Both the position numbers and the translations under genes were made by a program. Under the pieces are notes generated by a model. The model saw nothing but the letters and a program-made list of their open reading frames with translations, ran no database searches and had not been told where the DNA came from. DNA of 64,000 bases, from the NCBI RefSeq assembly GCF_000003815.2, contig NC_049996.1, positions 5,472,012 to 5,536,011 of the forward strand, given 5' to 3'. Below, piece after piece: positions 1 to 13,800 of this stretch. Each line of letters opens with the position of its first letter. Position 1 is the first letter of the stretch. The stretch comes from Branchiostoma floridae. Lineage: Eukaryota; Chordata; Leptocardii; Amphioxiformes; Branchiostomatidae.

Positions 1-287
1 TCGCTATCGGTGAATCGGCCCGCAGAGTTGTAAACTTTTATTCTTATTTCCTGAAGAAGAACGACGGATGTCGTTTGAAACGTCTGAATTAAATTTGAAT
101 TATCCAGAAGAAGAGATTGAACTTTCATCTATTCTTTACTCATAATTTTTTATGCTTTTATCATAATCATGGGCTGATGATGCTTATGTAATTCAAAATA
201 GTTCTTATTGAGGGGAATGTTCTACATTTTGGTAATGAACTTTTAAAAATTACATTGAGGCATCCTTTTTATCACAAATACACACAG

Positions 288-1860
288 GGCATGAAGTTGG
301 TCAAATATGAGGAAGAGATTGCCGCTCGGGGTCTTGGTGCCTCCAACCTGTTCCAGCCGTACTTTATTTGCCTGGACGAGGAAAGCTCCAGAACCTACAT
401 CAAGTATGGAATCGGATCGGACACATCCGTAAGTCAAATTACATGAATACATTTTGTATCTAGAGCAGACTACACTACCTCATTTTTGCTGAACTGTGAT
501 TGGTTAAGCCACCTAGGGCACCTTGCACCCAGTCATGGCACTATATATGCACCTGGTCTATAAAAGCGAGGACATGCTGTACTATGCCCATTCGAGCCCA
601 TAACGCTGAGGAAGCCACAGGACGAAACATGTTTGTTGTGTGTTGGTTATAATAAAGTTCATGTACGGGGAACATGCGGCTCCAGCGCCTTTTCTGAAAA
701 TGTGGCGTAAGTGTGAACGGTTGGCTTGAGGTTATCCTTCCCCATATACCCATTTTGTATCTAGACTTATATAATTGACGTGAGAGGTAATAATTTCTAC
801 ATATTACAATGAGTTCTGCTTTCAAGATATGATGTTTGGACGCGATGTTTGTAAGAAGGAAATTCATATTTCCTGTTAGTTCACAAACTATACAGTTGTC
901 CACTGATGCCCTTTTCATTGACCCTTTGTTTTTTCGTCCCTTCTCTATACTTCTTATTCGTCGTTGCCACTTCTTCGCACGTGTACACTATACCCATGTC
1001 TGTCCAGTTTATAGACAGAAGACGTAATTCTAATCGGAGTTTACAAAGAAGAGAGGAATACTATCTCAAATTTGCCAAATCCCCAGGGAACACTCAATGG
1101 GGTACCCCCTGAAAGAGGTCGGATTCATTTGTTAGGAGGAGACTCAAAAACTCGAACAACCTCAATAATTTCTAAGTTCGAATTCCCAACATTCAATGTA
1201 TACCAGTTTATCTTTTATATTGAGCAAAGTTCTTGAGCAAATTGCAAAACCAACGAATCCGGTGTGGCAATATATCAAGTGAATGGATAGGCTTTTAGTA
1301 AAAAATTGTCGCATCACGTAGATGGTTACAGTATTGCATATCTGTACTTTATTTCTATGATTCTATGGCTACAGTGATGTAATCCTAAGTCTCTATAAAA
1401 TGAACAAGTTCAGGTGCAAAAATATGACACAAAACGTGTTGCTGCAGTGCCAGGGTCAACCAACAGGTGGCGCAAAATCTACCTGCACCATCCCCATCTC
1501 CACAACTACCTAACCACCAAAAACCATTGCAAACCTTCCAACGGTTCTTGAGATATCCCCAACATAACTTCCAGACTGAAAACAATATGGTAACAATACT
1601 TCAATTTTCATGGAAGTAACTAGTTACTAATAAATTTGCTAATTTTTGCCGACAGGAGAAAGGCAAAGTCTACTTGTTCTACGACGATGAAAACCCACCA
1701 TTAGGCATTCGGTACTACTCATTTGGGAGTGGGGAAGCCAACGTAGAGATCATGGACGCGCGAGTCATCGAAGGAAGCAAAGCAGGAGACATGGAATGTA
1801 CCGGATATAGAGTGATGAAGAATGGGAAATGTGTCGAAGACTGCCACCCGGAGTGTGATG
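288..1860 (+). CDS. Exons encoding the C-terminal part of a FAMeT-like domain (288-428, 1656-1860)
   Basis: Exon 288-428 (47 codons) follows an acceptor ending CACAG and ends at TCC|GTAAGT. Exon 1656-1860 continues in phase 0 and ends at GATG|GTGGGG. The joined peptide has the run YIKYGIGSDTSEKGKVYLF and then LGIRYYSFGSGEANVEIMD, which resembles the last strands of the farnesoic acid O-methyltransferase/DUF3421-like fold (family knowledge; the domain call is tentative). The final 25 residues bring in the first cysteines of the Cys-rich region. Intron 429-1655 contains an LTR-like piece at about 470-690 and otherwise no recognised feature. Confidence 0.6.
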
Positions 1861-4800
1861 GTGGGGTTGTTTTCTGTATTAATTTACCCAAGGGTTTACC
1901 GTTTCGCCAATGTTTTACCTATATAGTAAATACAATGCCGCAAATGCAAACCGCTATGAATATGTGCCAATGACTGTGATTGTGTCAAGTAGATGTTCCA
2001 AGTGGCAGGAGCAACTCCGATTTGGAGGGGGCGGGCGGGGGGGGGGGTAGTTTAATGGACAGACACTGTGTTGTATCACTAAGAATCAAACATTAAATTA
2101 GAGTTAAAATCAACCTACATTTTATTCTAACTTCATTTCGCCTCCAGAGGTTAAAGAGCATCGCTTATCCAAACCTTGCTCCAAAAATGCCAGGTCTTCG
2201 TTTCATATAATGTTGATCAACATGCAAAATCTACCAGCTGCATAAAACATTATCCTATTCGTATGTAAAGGCAAAATACGCTAGTTTTAAACAATGAGCA
2301 TAATATGTAAATTAACATGCAGAATTTGGAATTAATACCTGTATTCTACTATTGCAACCTCTGCCATGTCACTACAATAATGACCCGCAAGACGAAAAGC
2401 AAAACTGACTTAGCTTTATATTTTTGACTTTAGGATGCATTCCAAAGACCCCTGGTTCGAAGCTTGATACGGAGTGTCGCCGTTGCAAGCACTTCACAAT
2501 TGACAAGAACGAAGGAGGAACCAAATGCGTTCCAGACAAGGAAGAATGCCCACCGTCTTCCATAGTTGATCCGATAAAGAAGACATGCAAGTGTCCGGAC
2601 AACAAAGTACTGAGCGTTGACGGAAAGGCATGCACATGTAAGTAACAACGAACAAATTGTTTTTTTTTTTACAGAGCACGTCATTTGTGTCTAATACGTC
2701 TGGCCATTCAAAGCTTAAAGTAACAAAGTAATTTTATGCAAGTTACAACTTCGGTATTACATTTTCCGTCATATATTGAAATTATTCATTTCAAAATGAC
2801 TTGAAATAATTGTGAAAAGCTCAAGACGCTTTGACAAGGTATCTTTTGCCTTGCTTGCAATGTTTTGCTTGAAAGTTGCTCTATTAACCATATACCAGTA
2901 AAGGGACCACACTTTGGACTGTATTGATATATAGGACTGTACGTTTACAAGCATGGGATACATTTAAGTATATTTTCTATCGGTATACTCAAACGTCGAA
3001 GCATTGTCTTTAGGATCACATAGATCGCCATTTAAGAAAGCTCTTCTCTATGACTTTATTGCATCGATCCTTATTTGACACAGTTTTGAAACTTAATTAA
3101 TCCTATGAATCCTTGAAACATGTTTGTGTCTTTTCCAGGCCCCTTTACTGACGTTGATCAAGCTGGGAAAACAATATGTGTCTTGAAATGTCCCGACATG
3201 AAGTAAGAACTGGTGCATATTAGTATATTATATCACTTGCCTAACTATTTTGCTTGTCCTCTTGTTCATCTGGACGATTCGCATATCGACTTCCAATCAA
3301 CTGTAAATACAACTGAATAAAGAGACTCTCTTTACACAACCACTGTTTTATTCAAACAGACGTTTCGGTGACCGTCTGTCACCTTCTTCAGGGCAATTCT
3401 GACTGGTTCACATTGTACTGCACAAGGCGTGAGTTTTTACATATGTACAGACAGATGCGGCATATTGTGACCGCATCTGAACTGTGAGCAGTGACACCTG
3501 TCCTGCAGTACAATGTGAAACAGTCAAAATTGCCCTGAAGAAGATGACAGACAGTCACCGAAACGTCGGTTTGAATAAAACAGTGGTTGTGTAAAAAGAG
3601 TCTCTTTATTCAGTGACGTACCAATCTGATGAAACTATTCACGGATGTAAATACAACTTAACCAATACTTTGGTGTTAGCTACATTGGGCAAAACGTTCA
3701 GAAACCTGACGGGGCTCTTATTCTATCTGCTGCTTTGTCTTCACGCAAAGTCGTTTTTCTCTATTTAACTTACTGTACTTTTAACAGTCTTTTTCTTCCA
3801 CGCGGTGGCAAATTTATTCGAGGTTCTAGATATTTGATTGTAAATGAAGGAAACATTTGATATGATTCCTCTCTCACATTCGACACCAGGAAACCAAACG
3901 GCGGCAGCCAATCCCCAAAATGTGTGTGCAAATTTACCTACAATGGGGTGTGCGTTTCAAAGTGTCCAATAGGCACCATTCTTGACGGCAACAAATGTAA
4001 AATACGTAAGTGATATTCACATATATCTATATCGTACAGTTTTATTGGTCCTTTACATTTATTCATTCATTTTTTTTCATTTTTTTTACTGTTTTAGGAT
4101 GTTATTCATGAAATTTATTCAGTATGACCTAAGCTATTGTAAGGACTTTAACTATGATAGGTGCAGTAAACATTGCTAATCATATCATAATCCACACACG
4201 TCTGCTCATCTTGATTTTTTGTTTTTCCTTTCATACTATCTTACCGACTGCATCCTCCTGTATTTTTCATCTCTCATCAGACTGCCAGATAGGAAACGGA
4301 AAATCTTACAGGGGCACAGTCTCTGTGACCAAATCAGGCAAAACATGTGACTCTTGGGACAGCCACCGGGAGTATGGCAACATCGTTGACCGATCGTTTG
4401 GACTGGAGAAGAACTACTGTAGGAACCCAGATGGCAATCCCAACGGTGTTTGGTGCTACAATAGCCGTGGAAGTTATCACGTACAGATGGAGGGATGCGA
4501 CGTACCGAAATGTGGTAAGCTTAAATTTTATGATTGGACGAATCACGCAACTGACATTCTCAACTATAATGGTTTGGGGCATATATTGACAAAGGTTATA
4601 TCATGTTGATGTACTAACCGACCAATTACGACTCCGTTTACATGATATATGCATACAAGAATGGCATTCTTATATCCATAATAACTCAAAACTTTCCATT
4701 TATTCTACGCTAAAGGAAAGACACTGACAAAAAGGATCTCTCGAGTGTACACAATTTTGAACTTCGTAGAGCAATAACAAAGTTTTTTTTTTAACTTTCT

Positions 4801-7800
4801 TTTTATTCAACAAAACAAACGTATGAAAACCATCCAGAAATTACAGAATAAGAATGTATTAATAGAATATCAAACAAAGAAGTGTGAATTTGAGATAATC
4901 ATTTCCAGCGGAAACATATGAAACAAAGAATATGCAAAGAAATGTATGAAATAATATTAACAAACTTTGCAATTTACATATTAAAATAAACAAAGATTAT
5001 CTAAAGAGAAAAGTATGAAATGGTTATAACAAAAACGTATGAAATCAGATTATATCAGCAGAGATTATGAACTAATCTATGAACAGAAAACTATTGAAAT
5101 AATCATATGCACATAAAATGATCATAACAAGAAATATATGATCATATGAACTCAGCAGAAATGTAGAGAATTATCAATTACATAAAGTGCCCCATTTACC
5201 CAGATGTTTGTCCAATTTTCCTTTTCTAACTGCAATGCAGTACTCAACTTTATTAAAGAAATAAACATAACGAAGAAACCACTCAAAATTCAAGTTTTTG
5301 GACTTTCTGTTACTGTATATAAATTTTTTCGCTAGCAGAAGAATAATATTTTGAATGATGGGAGTGCCAGGGAGTAGGTTTCCAAAAATAACTATTAAGC
5401 CATTTAAATGAATTTTTTGGCCTGCTTTTTGAAAATACCATGTTTTGATTTTGTCCCAAAAGCCAATTAAGTTAGGACATTCCCAAAAAACATGCAGGAA
5501 AGTCTCATCTTCAAGGTGACAAAATGAGCATGAAGGGTCATCAATTCATTTCCAGATATATAATAACCTCTTTGTGGGTAAAAACTTATGCAAAATTTTA
5601 TATTGGAAAATTCTGGTTGGTGGGTCAATAGTACAGTAATTGTACATTATGAGAAATACTAATAAGATTATTACATAGTGAAAAGAATCTATACATACTC
5701 TTATTAATTTTCATCTGTTTTAACCATGTATTATTCTGCATTACAGAATAATTTTTTTTATTGCATTCTACAGTAGAATATACAATTCACATTAACAAAA
5801 ACATAAGGACATGGACAAAAACATAAACCACGGATCCAACGGGAAAGTAAAAGACAATGTAGGTACAAATTGCTAGTATAGGAAATATACAGACTGAAGT
5901 ATGTAGCAAAATAATGTAAAACAGGATGAATAAATGGATGTAAACAATAATAAATAAATAATTCGGACAAGAACGTTAGGAATTGTTACAAATAAAAGAA
6001 TATAAGTGGAGCTATACAGTATGTATGGATAAAAGTTGAATACAAGATGTATTTGTGCGTATGCGTAAAATAATCAAACAATAGTAACCATACGTCAAAA
6101 AGAAACTTAAATAAATTAAAGCAACATCAACAATGACGGTACACAAGAAGGCAAGATGATGGCAAGATGATGATGGTTTTTAGTTCAATTTGTGCATTAT
6201 CGGACCCCATTTATTGTAATGCGTCTCTAATTTGTTGTTTCTTGTGGCTATAATTAGTTCTGTTTTATAGTGTGACTTAAGGTATGAGATGTAGTGACCT
6301 AAGAATAATCGTTTGCCCCTTAGATTGAAAATAAAACATTTTGCAACTAGTATAATTACATTTTTAAGTGTTGAACTATTGATATCACCGAAAATTACAC
6401 TGAAAATATCTAAAAAGGTAGAATTTCACTTGTTTGTTGTTCGAACCATTCTTTTATTTCTTTCCATAATTCGTATACTTTGGGACAGTCCCAGAGAGCA
6501 TGTGTGGTTGTTTCTAGTTCTACTTCACAATATGAGCAAAAGGGGCTATCTATTAATTTCCATATGTGCAGCATTCGATTTGTTGGCAAAAATTTATATA
6601 TTAGTCTATATTGAAAGAATCCCATACGTGTACATATCGTTGTGTTGTATATCAATTTGAATATCAGTGTCCAGGGGACGGGAGTGTTAAACAGGTCTTC
6701 CCAGTAAGTCATAATATTAAGAGAGATGTCGGCTACACTATACATTCTCAGAAATGCTATATAAATATTTCTGTTACTTGTTTTTGCATTTAAACATAGG
6801 TAATTGGCTATATGTGGTAGAATAGGTCCGATAATTGGCTGTTTATCACGAATACTTGTTTTCCAGGCATCCGGCACGGCAGAGATTAATTGGTTGTAAC
6901 TTAGCTTGTTTATAACTTTGCCAATTTTGTCACAAAGCGTTTTATATGTTAAGAACCTGCCTTCTTCATCTAACAAATCGTTGATGATTATTATGCCTTG
7001 CGAAGCAAGAGACTCCCATAATATAGGTTTGTTTTCTATCAAAATACTAGAGTTGTACCAGATTAATTGTGAATATATTTCGTGATGATTTTCGGGGGGT
7101 CTAAACTGGAAAGAAAGCCATGCCTTCATTACATCTTTAAATAAGACACTAAGAGGAGGTTTAGCAAGATTAAAGCAATAATCCATATGTTTTTTATCAA
7201 GTTGTAGAAATGGGAAGACACCAATTCTAAAAAGGAGGTTCGACTTACTCAACACTTTTTTTACAAAAACTGTTGTCGGTTGAATAAAGTCTGGGTATCC
7301 AAGACGCTTTACGGGTCCTGTCAAAAGTCGGCAAGTGAATTAATTTTAACCCACCATTCTCATAACTATTATATAATGTTTTACGCTTTATTTTTTCGGG
7401 ATGGCCATTCCAAATGAAATTAAAAATCTTTTTTTTTCATATTTTACAAAGAAATCGTTATCAGGTGTTGGCAGGGCCATAAAAAGATGTGTGAATTGTG
7501 ACACGACAAGAGTATTAATTAGAGTTATCTTCCCATATAATGTTAGAGACTGACCTCTCCATGGTTGAAGAGTCTTGTCTATTTTGGCTAGTCTAATTCT
7601 ATAATTTTCCAATTGGTCCTTTGTATCACCTGACATAATTACACCCAGCATCTGCACTGGCCCGTTTGTCCATTGCAAGGGAAGAGAACACGGAAGTACA
7701 AAGAAAGTATTCCTTAATGATCCAATTCGCAATATTTTACACTTATCATAGTTTGGTTTTAATCCAGAGATAGCGGCAAAGTCATTTAGGTTTCTCACTA

Positions 7801-10800
7801 GTGCTAAAATAGTAGACAGTTCGGGCTGAATGGGGAAGTTTGAGTCATCGGCGAATTGTGAGATTTTTGTCTCACACTCATTAACTGTTAGCCCTTTGAT
7901 TTGACTATTATCTCTAATTTTCATAGCTAAAATTTCTACACATAGGACAAAAAGGTAAGGCGACAGTGGTCACCCCTGACGGACCCCTCGGGAGATTGGA
8001 AAAGTAGAAGATATATGTCCGTTATTTATAATCCTACTAGAAATATCATTGTACAGCAAAGATATTCATCTAATACAGGAGTTACCAAAACCGAAAAACC
8101 TCAATACTTTAAACATGTATTCCCAGTGTATAGTATCAAAAGCTTTCGCAAAGTCTGCTACAAAAATTAATCCCGGTTTATTTTCAGTTTCATAGTGCTC
8201 GATTATTTCCAGAATTCTTCTGATATTTTCACCAATAAATCTACCTTTCAGGAACCCAGTTTGGTCTTGACATATCAAATTATTTATGACTTTCTTAATT
8301 CTTAATGCTATTATTTTAGAGATAATTCGAACGTCACAACATAGCAGTGTTAAAGGTCGCCAATTCGTAAGTTGACTAGGGTTTTTGTATTGTCCATCTC
8401 CGTTTTGTTTAAGTAAAAGTGTAATAAGTCCAACTTTCTGAGTTTCTGACAGGTGTCCTGTATCAAAGGCATGGTTAAAACACATGAGCATTGGTTGTTT
8501 GAGACTCTTAAAGAACGTCTTGTAAATCTCTATAGGCAGTCCATCGAGCCCCGGTGCTTTACCATCCTTAAAACTATTAATAGCTGCCCAAAGTTCGTTT
8601 TCTGTTATGGAACCTTCGCAAGTGTCTTTTTGCTTTTCACTCAAATGGACATTGTTTGTAGTCGGGAAGAAAATATCAGATTTCTCTCTTTCTTAAGTAA
8701 CAGTCTCGCTATCAGATGAATAAAGTGATGAATAAAAGGATCTTAGTTCTGGTAAGATACCTTCTGGTTCATGAATGTTTTTACCATCTGATGTTGTCAG
8801 GTTGTTCAAATTCTTCCTTGCCTGGTTTCTAAGACCTATCTTAAGGAAAAACTTATTACACTTTTCTGAAAACTCCATATTTTTTGCACGTGTATTATAA
8901 AGCCTCTGACTTATTTTTTTCTTCGCATAAAGTTTCCAATTCATTCTGTAATATATTGAGCTCTTGAATCAACCCATCAGGTGGTACATTGGACGCATCT
9001 AATTTCATTGTGAGTTCATCTATACGGCCCTTAATTTGATTTTCTTTCAGAGTGTTTTCTTTATATTTACGTGAGGAATATTTTATTGAATGTCCTCTGA
9101 AACAACATTTGAAGGTGTCCAAAACTGTTAGAGGGTCGCTCGTTCCGAGGTTGATTCGGAAAAATTCTTCGATGAATTCCTCAGTTAACTTAATAAAAAT
9201 GTTGTCACTTAAAAGAGATTGATTGAATTTCCAGCAGTTTTTACCTCGCTGATAGTCTGCTGTTTTAATAGAAATAGAAATAAACTTATGGTCAGACTTA
9301 AATCTATCGGATATTTTTACATTAGATGTATCAGCAATAAGTGAAAAGGAAACTAAGAAATAATCAATACGGCTTGCCTGTTTTCCTCTACGCCATGTAA
9401 ATCTGGATATGTGTGGAAATTGGAAACGCCATATATCTACTAAGTCTAACGCCTGTATCATGTCAGAAATCCGTTGTTGTGCCTGAGGATGATAAACTGT
9501 GGAATTAGTTCCTGCACGGTCTAAGCCCGCATTGAGAACTGTGTTAAAATCACCGACAACAATTATATTTTCGTGGCTTAATTTCATATCTATAATTTTG
9601 TTTTCAACATAATCAAAGAAAGTGGGATTGTCTTTGTTTGGGCCGTATATGTTAGCCAAGCAGAAGCGCTTGCTTTTCACAGTAATATCTACCATAAGGA
9701 GTCGACCATCATCATCTTTTTTAACTTCGTGAACAGTACAATCTAAGTCTTTTTTTAAAAGAATAGCAACACCTCGCTGATTACTTGTCCCATGACTAAA
9801 TAGTATTTGCCCTCCCCACTCTCTTTCCCATACATTTTCTTCTTTTAGGTTCGAATGAGTTTCCTGTAAACATATAATATCACTGGATTTTTCGGACAGC
9901 CACGTAAAGATTTCTTTCCTTTTTCTATGATTTGCAAGTCCGTTAACATTATAAGATCCAATTTTCGTTTTACCGTCAATCATGGTTGTTGTCTATAACA
10001 TTCTTTGATAAAATTTCTTTGTAATGTGGAGAACAGGAAAGGTATTTGGTGGACAATTCTTTTAAACATCTATCGCACCATATACTTTCATGATCCGTGG
10101 TATCCGTGGTATCCGAACAAAAATAAACTGTGTTACATGGGTACGCCAGATAAAGAACAGAAACTGAAACATACATACAGATGTAACTCAAAATAACTGA
10201 AATATAGTTAACAACATTGGCGCACTTCCATACAGACATATCAGCACCGATCTTACTCATACAAAAGTTTCCGGCTCCCCTAAATATTTTTTAAAGTCAT
10301 CACCACCCTGTTTTTAACCTTGTCGAGATTCGTCGGCTCCGCAATTCGAATTCAACCAACATGGCTGAATTACCATATCAATATAGTAATAACAAGTAAC
10401 GTTAAATGTAAGAACCAAAAAAAAAATAGACAAAGATATCATTTGTCCACGGAGCACATAATATAAGTAAACAAACATAAATAAATCAAATCTGTGTCCA
10501 AAACCTTAAATGAAATGGGAATACAGAATCAAATCAAAAACAAAAGGTGCGAGGTCTGGACAACAGAACAGGTGGTAACCATTGTTTCATAATTGCGAAC
10601 GCCTGGGAATGTGTCAGGACTCTCAGCCTTACAAGCTCACACTCCAGATCATTGTAAACAAATAAACACACAGAGACAACGATGCATCAAAGTGAGGAAA
10701 AGTCATTTAATGTTGACAATCCACATTTGTGCATACATATCAGGTTGTCTTGTTTTCGGTTAAAGCGATATCTACCGCATTGATGCGCTTTTTTTCCTTT

Positions 10801-13800
10801 CCATTAACCAACAATACAGCGTAAGTGCTTTTTGGAGGTACATAGATAGATATCTTACTGCGCGTATTGGTGTCCTTAGCTTTCTGTATCTCCGCATCCC
10901 GATCAGGAACAAGCTGGGACCTCGCTGCTTGGAGCGGCGGCGGGAGGTGCTCGTAGACTGCGTAACCACTTCCTCGGAGTTTTCGTCCCTCCTTCAGTAT
11001 GCGATCGCGATCATGATAGTTGACCAGTCTAACTAGTAGATGAGGGTTGGGTCGGGTCTTTGTTGGCCGCGATAACCGGTGAACTGCAACTAATGGCATC
11101 TTTTCCAAGCCAAGCTCTCCTAGCAAGAAGTCGTTGAAGAGCATTTCACAGTTTTCCTCCTTATGGTATGGCAGGCCCCTGATGATCACGTCAGACTTTC
11201 TTGAGTAGCGTTCTGCTAACAGATCCGATTTGACTCGCTCCCGTCGTTCGTTGTGTAGCTCTCTTCGCAGCTGTTCGACTTCGTTGTCTTTATACTCTGC
11301 GGCAGTCTCTAGCGTCAAAACCCGGTCGCGTAGTGAAGAAAGTTCGGTGGATAGCCCGTCGACTTTTACATCCAGCGTTCGGATTTGACCCGACAGTTTA
11401 TCCCCGACAGTCTTTAGTTGTCCTGCTAGAGTCTCTTGTTGTAGTTTCGATTGTTCCAAAATTAAATGAGCCAAAGGTTGTAGTTCAGGAGGAAGAGAAG
11501 CCATGCCCGCGTTACTCGGCGTAGCCATTTTAGGTGTCTTGGGAGGGGGGCGATGAGTCAGGTTTGTCGGACTGTCGTTCTCTTCGCTGGTGTTGGAGCC
11601 CCTGGAGCGTCTGTTTCGTTTTCCCATGCAGAATCACCCAGAGTCGCGCATTAGAGTTCAAGTAGAATTGTTTTTGTTACCAAAATGCTGACATTTGTTA
11701 CCAAACTGCTGACATTTTTTGAGCCGAGAGTAGAAGGCCTACTACGTGCCGCGGTGCATGACGGTTCTAATCCAGTAGTGAAAAGAATCTATACATACTC
11801 TTATTAATTTTCATCTGTTTTAACCATGTATTATTCTGCATTACAGAATAAAAGTTAACAAAACTGAAAATTATATACAATGTTACTGCATGATTGGAAA
11901 TCATGATATCTGCACAATAAGCATAACAAAACATAACAATGGGGATCAATATTGCTGGGTGGTTCAAAAACACAAAGGAAACAACATAAAATGTACATAT
12001 TATGTTTTGTATGTATGTAATGTTGTGCGCGTATTAATGTATTTTATGTAGACCACTGGAAGAATAGCTGGCAACACAATGTTGTAATAGCTAAAAGTGG
12101 ATCAGAATAAAGTCTAAAGTCTAAAATCATATTTCTGAATTACCATAACCATTCAAAATAGTTAGGATTCCTGAGCCACAATGTCATGCAGAAAAACACT
12201 TGCATCATTGGGTTTCACATGGGATATTCGAAAAGGTACATAAATCATGAACAACAATAAATCAGTCAACGAGTTCTTGGTTCATGAGCCATATAACTTG
12301 ACCGATCATAGTCCCAGAAAAAGTTCAGAGAGTTCTTGGCATTCACAACACAACAGTATAAAGGTGGGTTCACATTTGCGTATATATTTTATTCCGTATG
12401 AGGCGCGCATGGAAATATTTGCCTCCAGCAGGCCCCACGGGTCGTTGGAAAAACAGTAGAAATTGGACAAACGTAAACAGGTAACATGTCAGACGAGTTA
12501 GCTGGGTCGTTAACCATACTTCTCGGTCAACTAACTCATCTGGCATGTTATGTATCTATATTTGTCCAATTTGTACTATTTTTCCCACGACCCGTGGAGC
12601 CTGGTAGAGACTAAGAGCTTCATACGCACCTCAAACGGACTTGAATATATACGCGTGTGTGACCCCACCTTAACAACACATCATACCTGTTTGACTTCCC
12701 CGGAGTCCTAGGTGGTTCCAAGTACAATGTCCACAGCGTCCACTTTCTTCACAGTCTTGCCGTTTACAAGAAGAACAGCACATGTGTCCTTGGGTGGAAT
12801 CCAAATAGAAATCCTCTGGTCCTTGGCCTTGGAAAACGCTGCGTCGCGGTCTGGGACAAGTTTCCCGCGGGCCTCCTGAAGTTCTCTCGGTAGATGGTCG
12901 TGCACGACGACGGAGCTGCCTTTCTTCTCCCCTCGTAGTTTTCTTCCAGGACGCATGAAAGAGTCCCGTTGTTGAAAGTTTACCAACCTTGCTAGCATAG
13001 GAGGATTAGGTCGAGCCTGTGTTGGTTTTGACAGCCGATGCACGGCTACAAGCGGAACGGCATCATGTAGGTTTAGTTGACCGCAAATGAAGTCTCTGAA
13101 CACTTGCACTGAATCTTCATCTTTGGTCCAAGTGAGTCCCTGAATGATCAGATCAGCCTTCATGGAATATCTCTCGGCTAATAAACATGCTCTGATACGC
13201 TCCCGGCGTTCCTGTTGTAATGCCTGGCGAAGTTGAGCTAGTTCGTCGCTCTTTAAGCTTGCATTGTTCTCGAGGCCATTCACCCTCCCTCGCAGTGAGG
13301 ACATTTCGGCCGAAATTTCCCTCACTTCAACGTTTAAAGTCTCCAACTGTTCAGATAGTTTCTTGCCCACGGTGGTAAACTCCGATAACACTGTCTCATG
13401 CTGCTTTTTGGAGTGTGACAAAAACAGCTGTGCCAGTGCTCGGAGTTCAGGTGAGAAGCCTTCTAGACTAGTCACGTCTACAACGCCGTCTTCCGCTATC
13501 TTAGGTAGCTTGGGAGGGGGGGGGGGCTCTTTTGTTGCCCAGACTTGTTCTCGGCGCTGATGTTTCTGGCTCGTTTGTCACGCCGTCTCGACATCAACAA
13601 TATGTCCTGGATATTGCAAGACCTCCGGTACAACAGAGTATACAAAAAACGTCGGGTTTTGCCGGGTGATTGAGCGGAAAAAGCTCAAATGTACGGAGCC
13701 ACAAAATTCACGTGTCACACGGGCGCCGCCATCTTGAATCTCTCCAAGCAATTACAAAGTTAAGAATCTGTAGTCACAAACTAAACATAGAAGCCGGAAG

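Larger units (their letters stand above)
5752..11775 (-). mobile_element. Near full-length L1/Tx1-clade LINE (6,024 bp)
   Basis: Minus-strand non-LTR retrotransposon with a short 5' UTR, ORF1 (10740-11627), a ~750-bp spacer, ORF2 with endonuclease and reverse transcriptase (about 9983 down to 6410), a ~650-bp 3' UTR and a short A-run at 5752-5760. The 76-bp direct repeat on both sides marks it as one target-primed insertion into the older LINE. ORF2 now carries frameshifts and stops, so this copy is dead. Confidence 0.92.

Noticed and set aside
51-84. Calling the structured motif a hammerhead ribozyme outright
   Set aside because: The extra A after CTGANGA and the minimal stem III depart from the consensus; kept as a hypothesis.
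470-690. Solo LTR (TATAAAAG near 560 and AATAAA near 650)
   Set aside because: No terminal TG...CA pair, target duplication or second copy could be found; only mentioned as LTR-like.
4334-4582. Antisense ORF over kringle 1
   Set aside because: Shadow of the real exon; no domain and no splice support.
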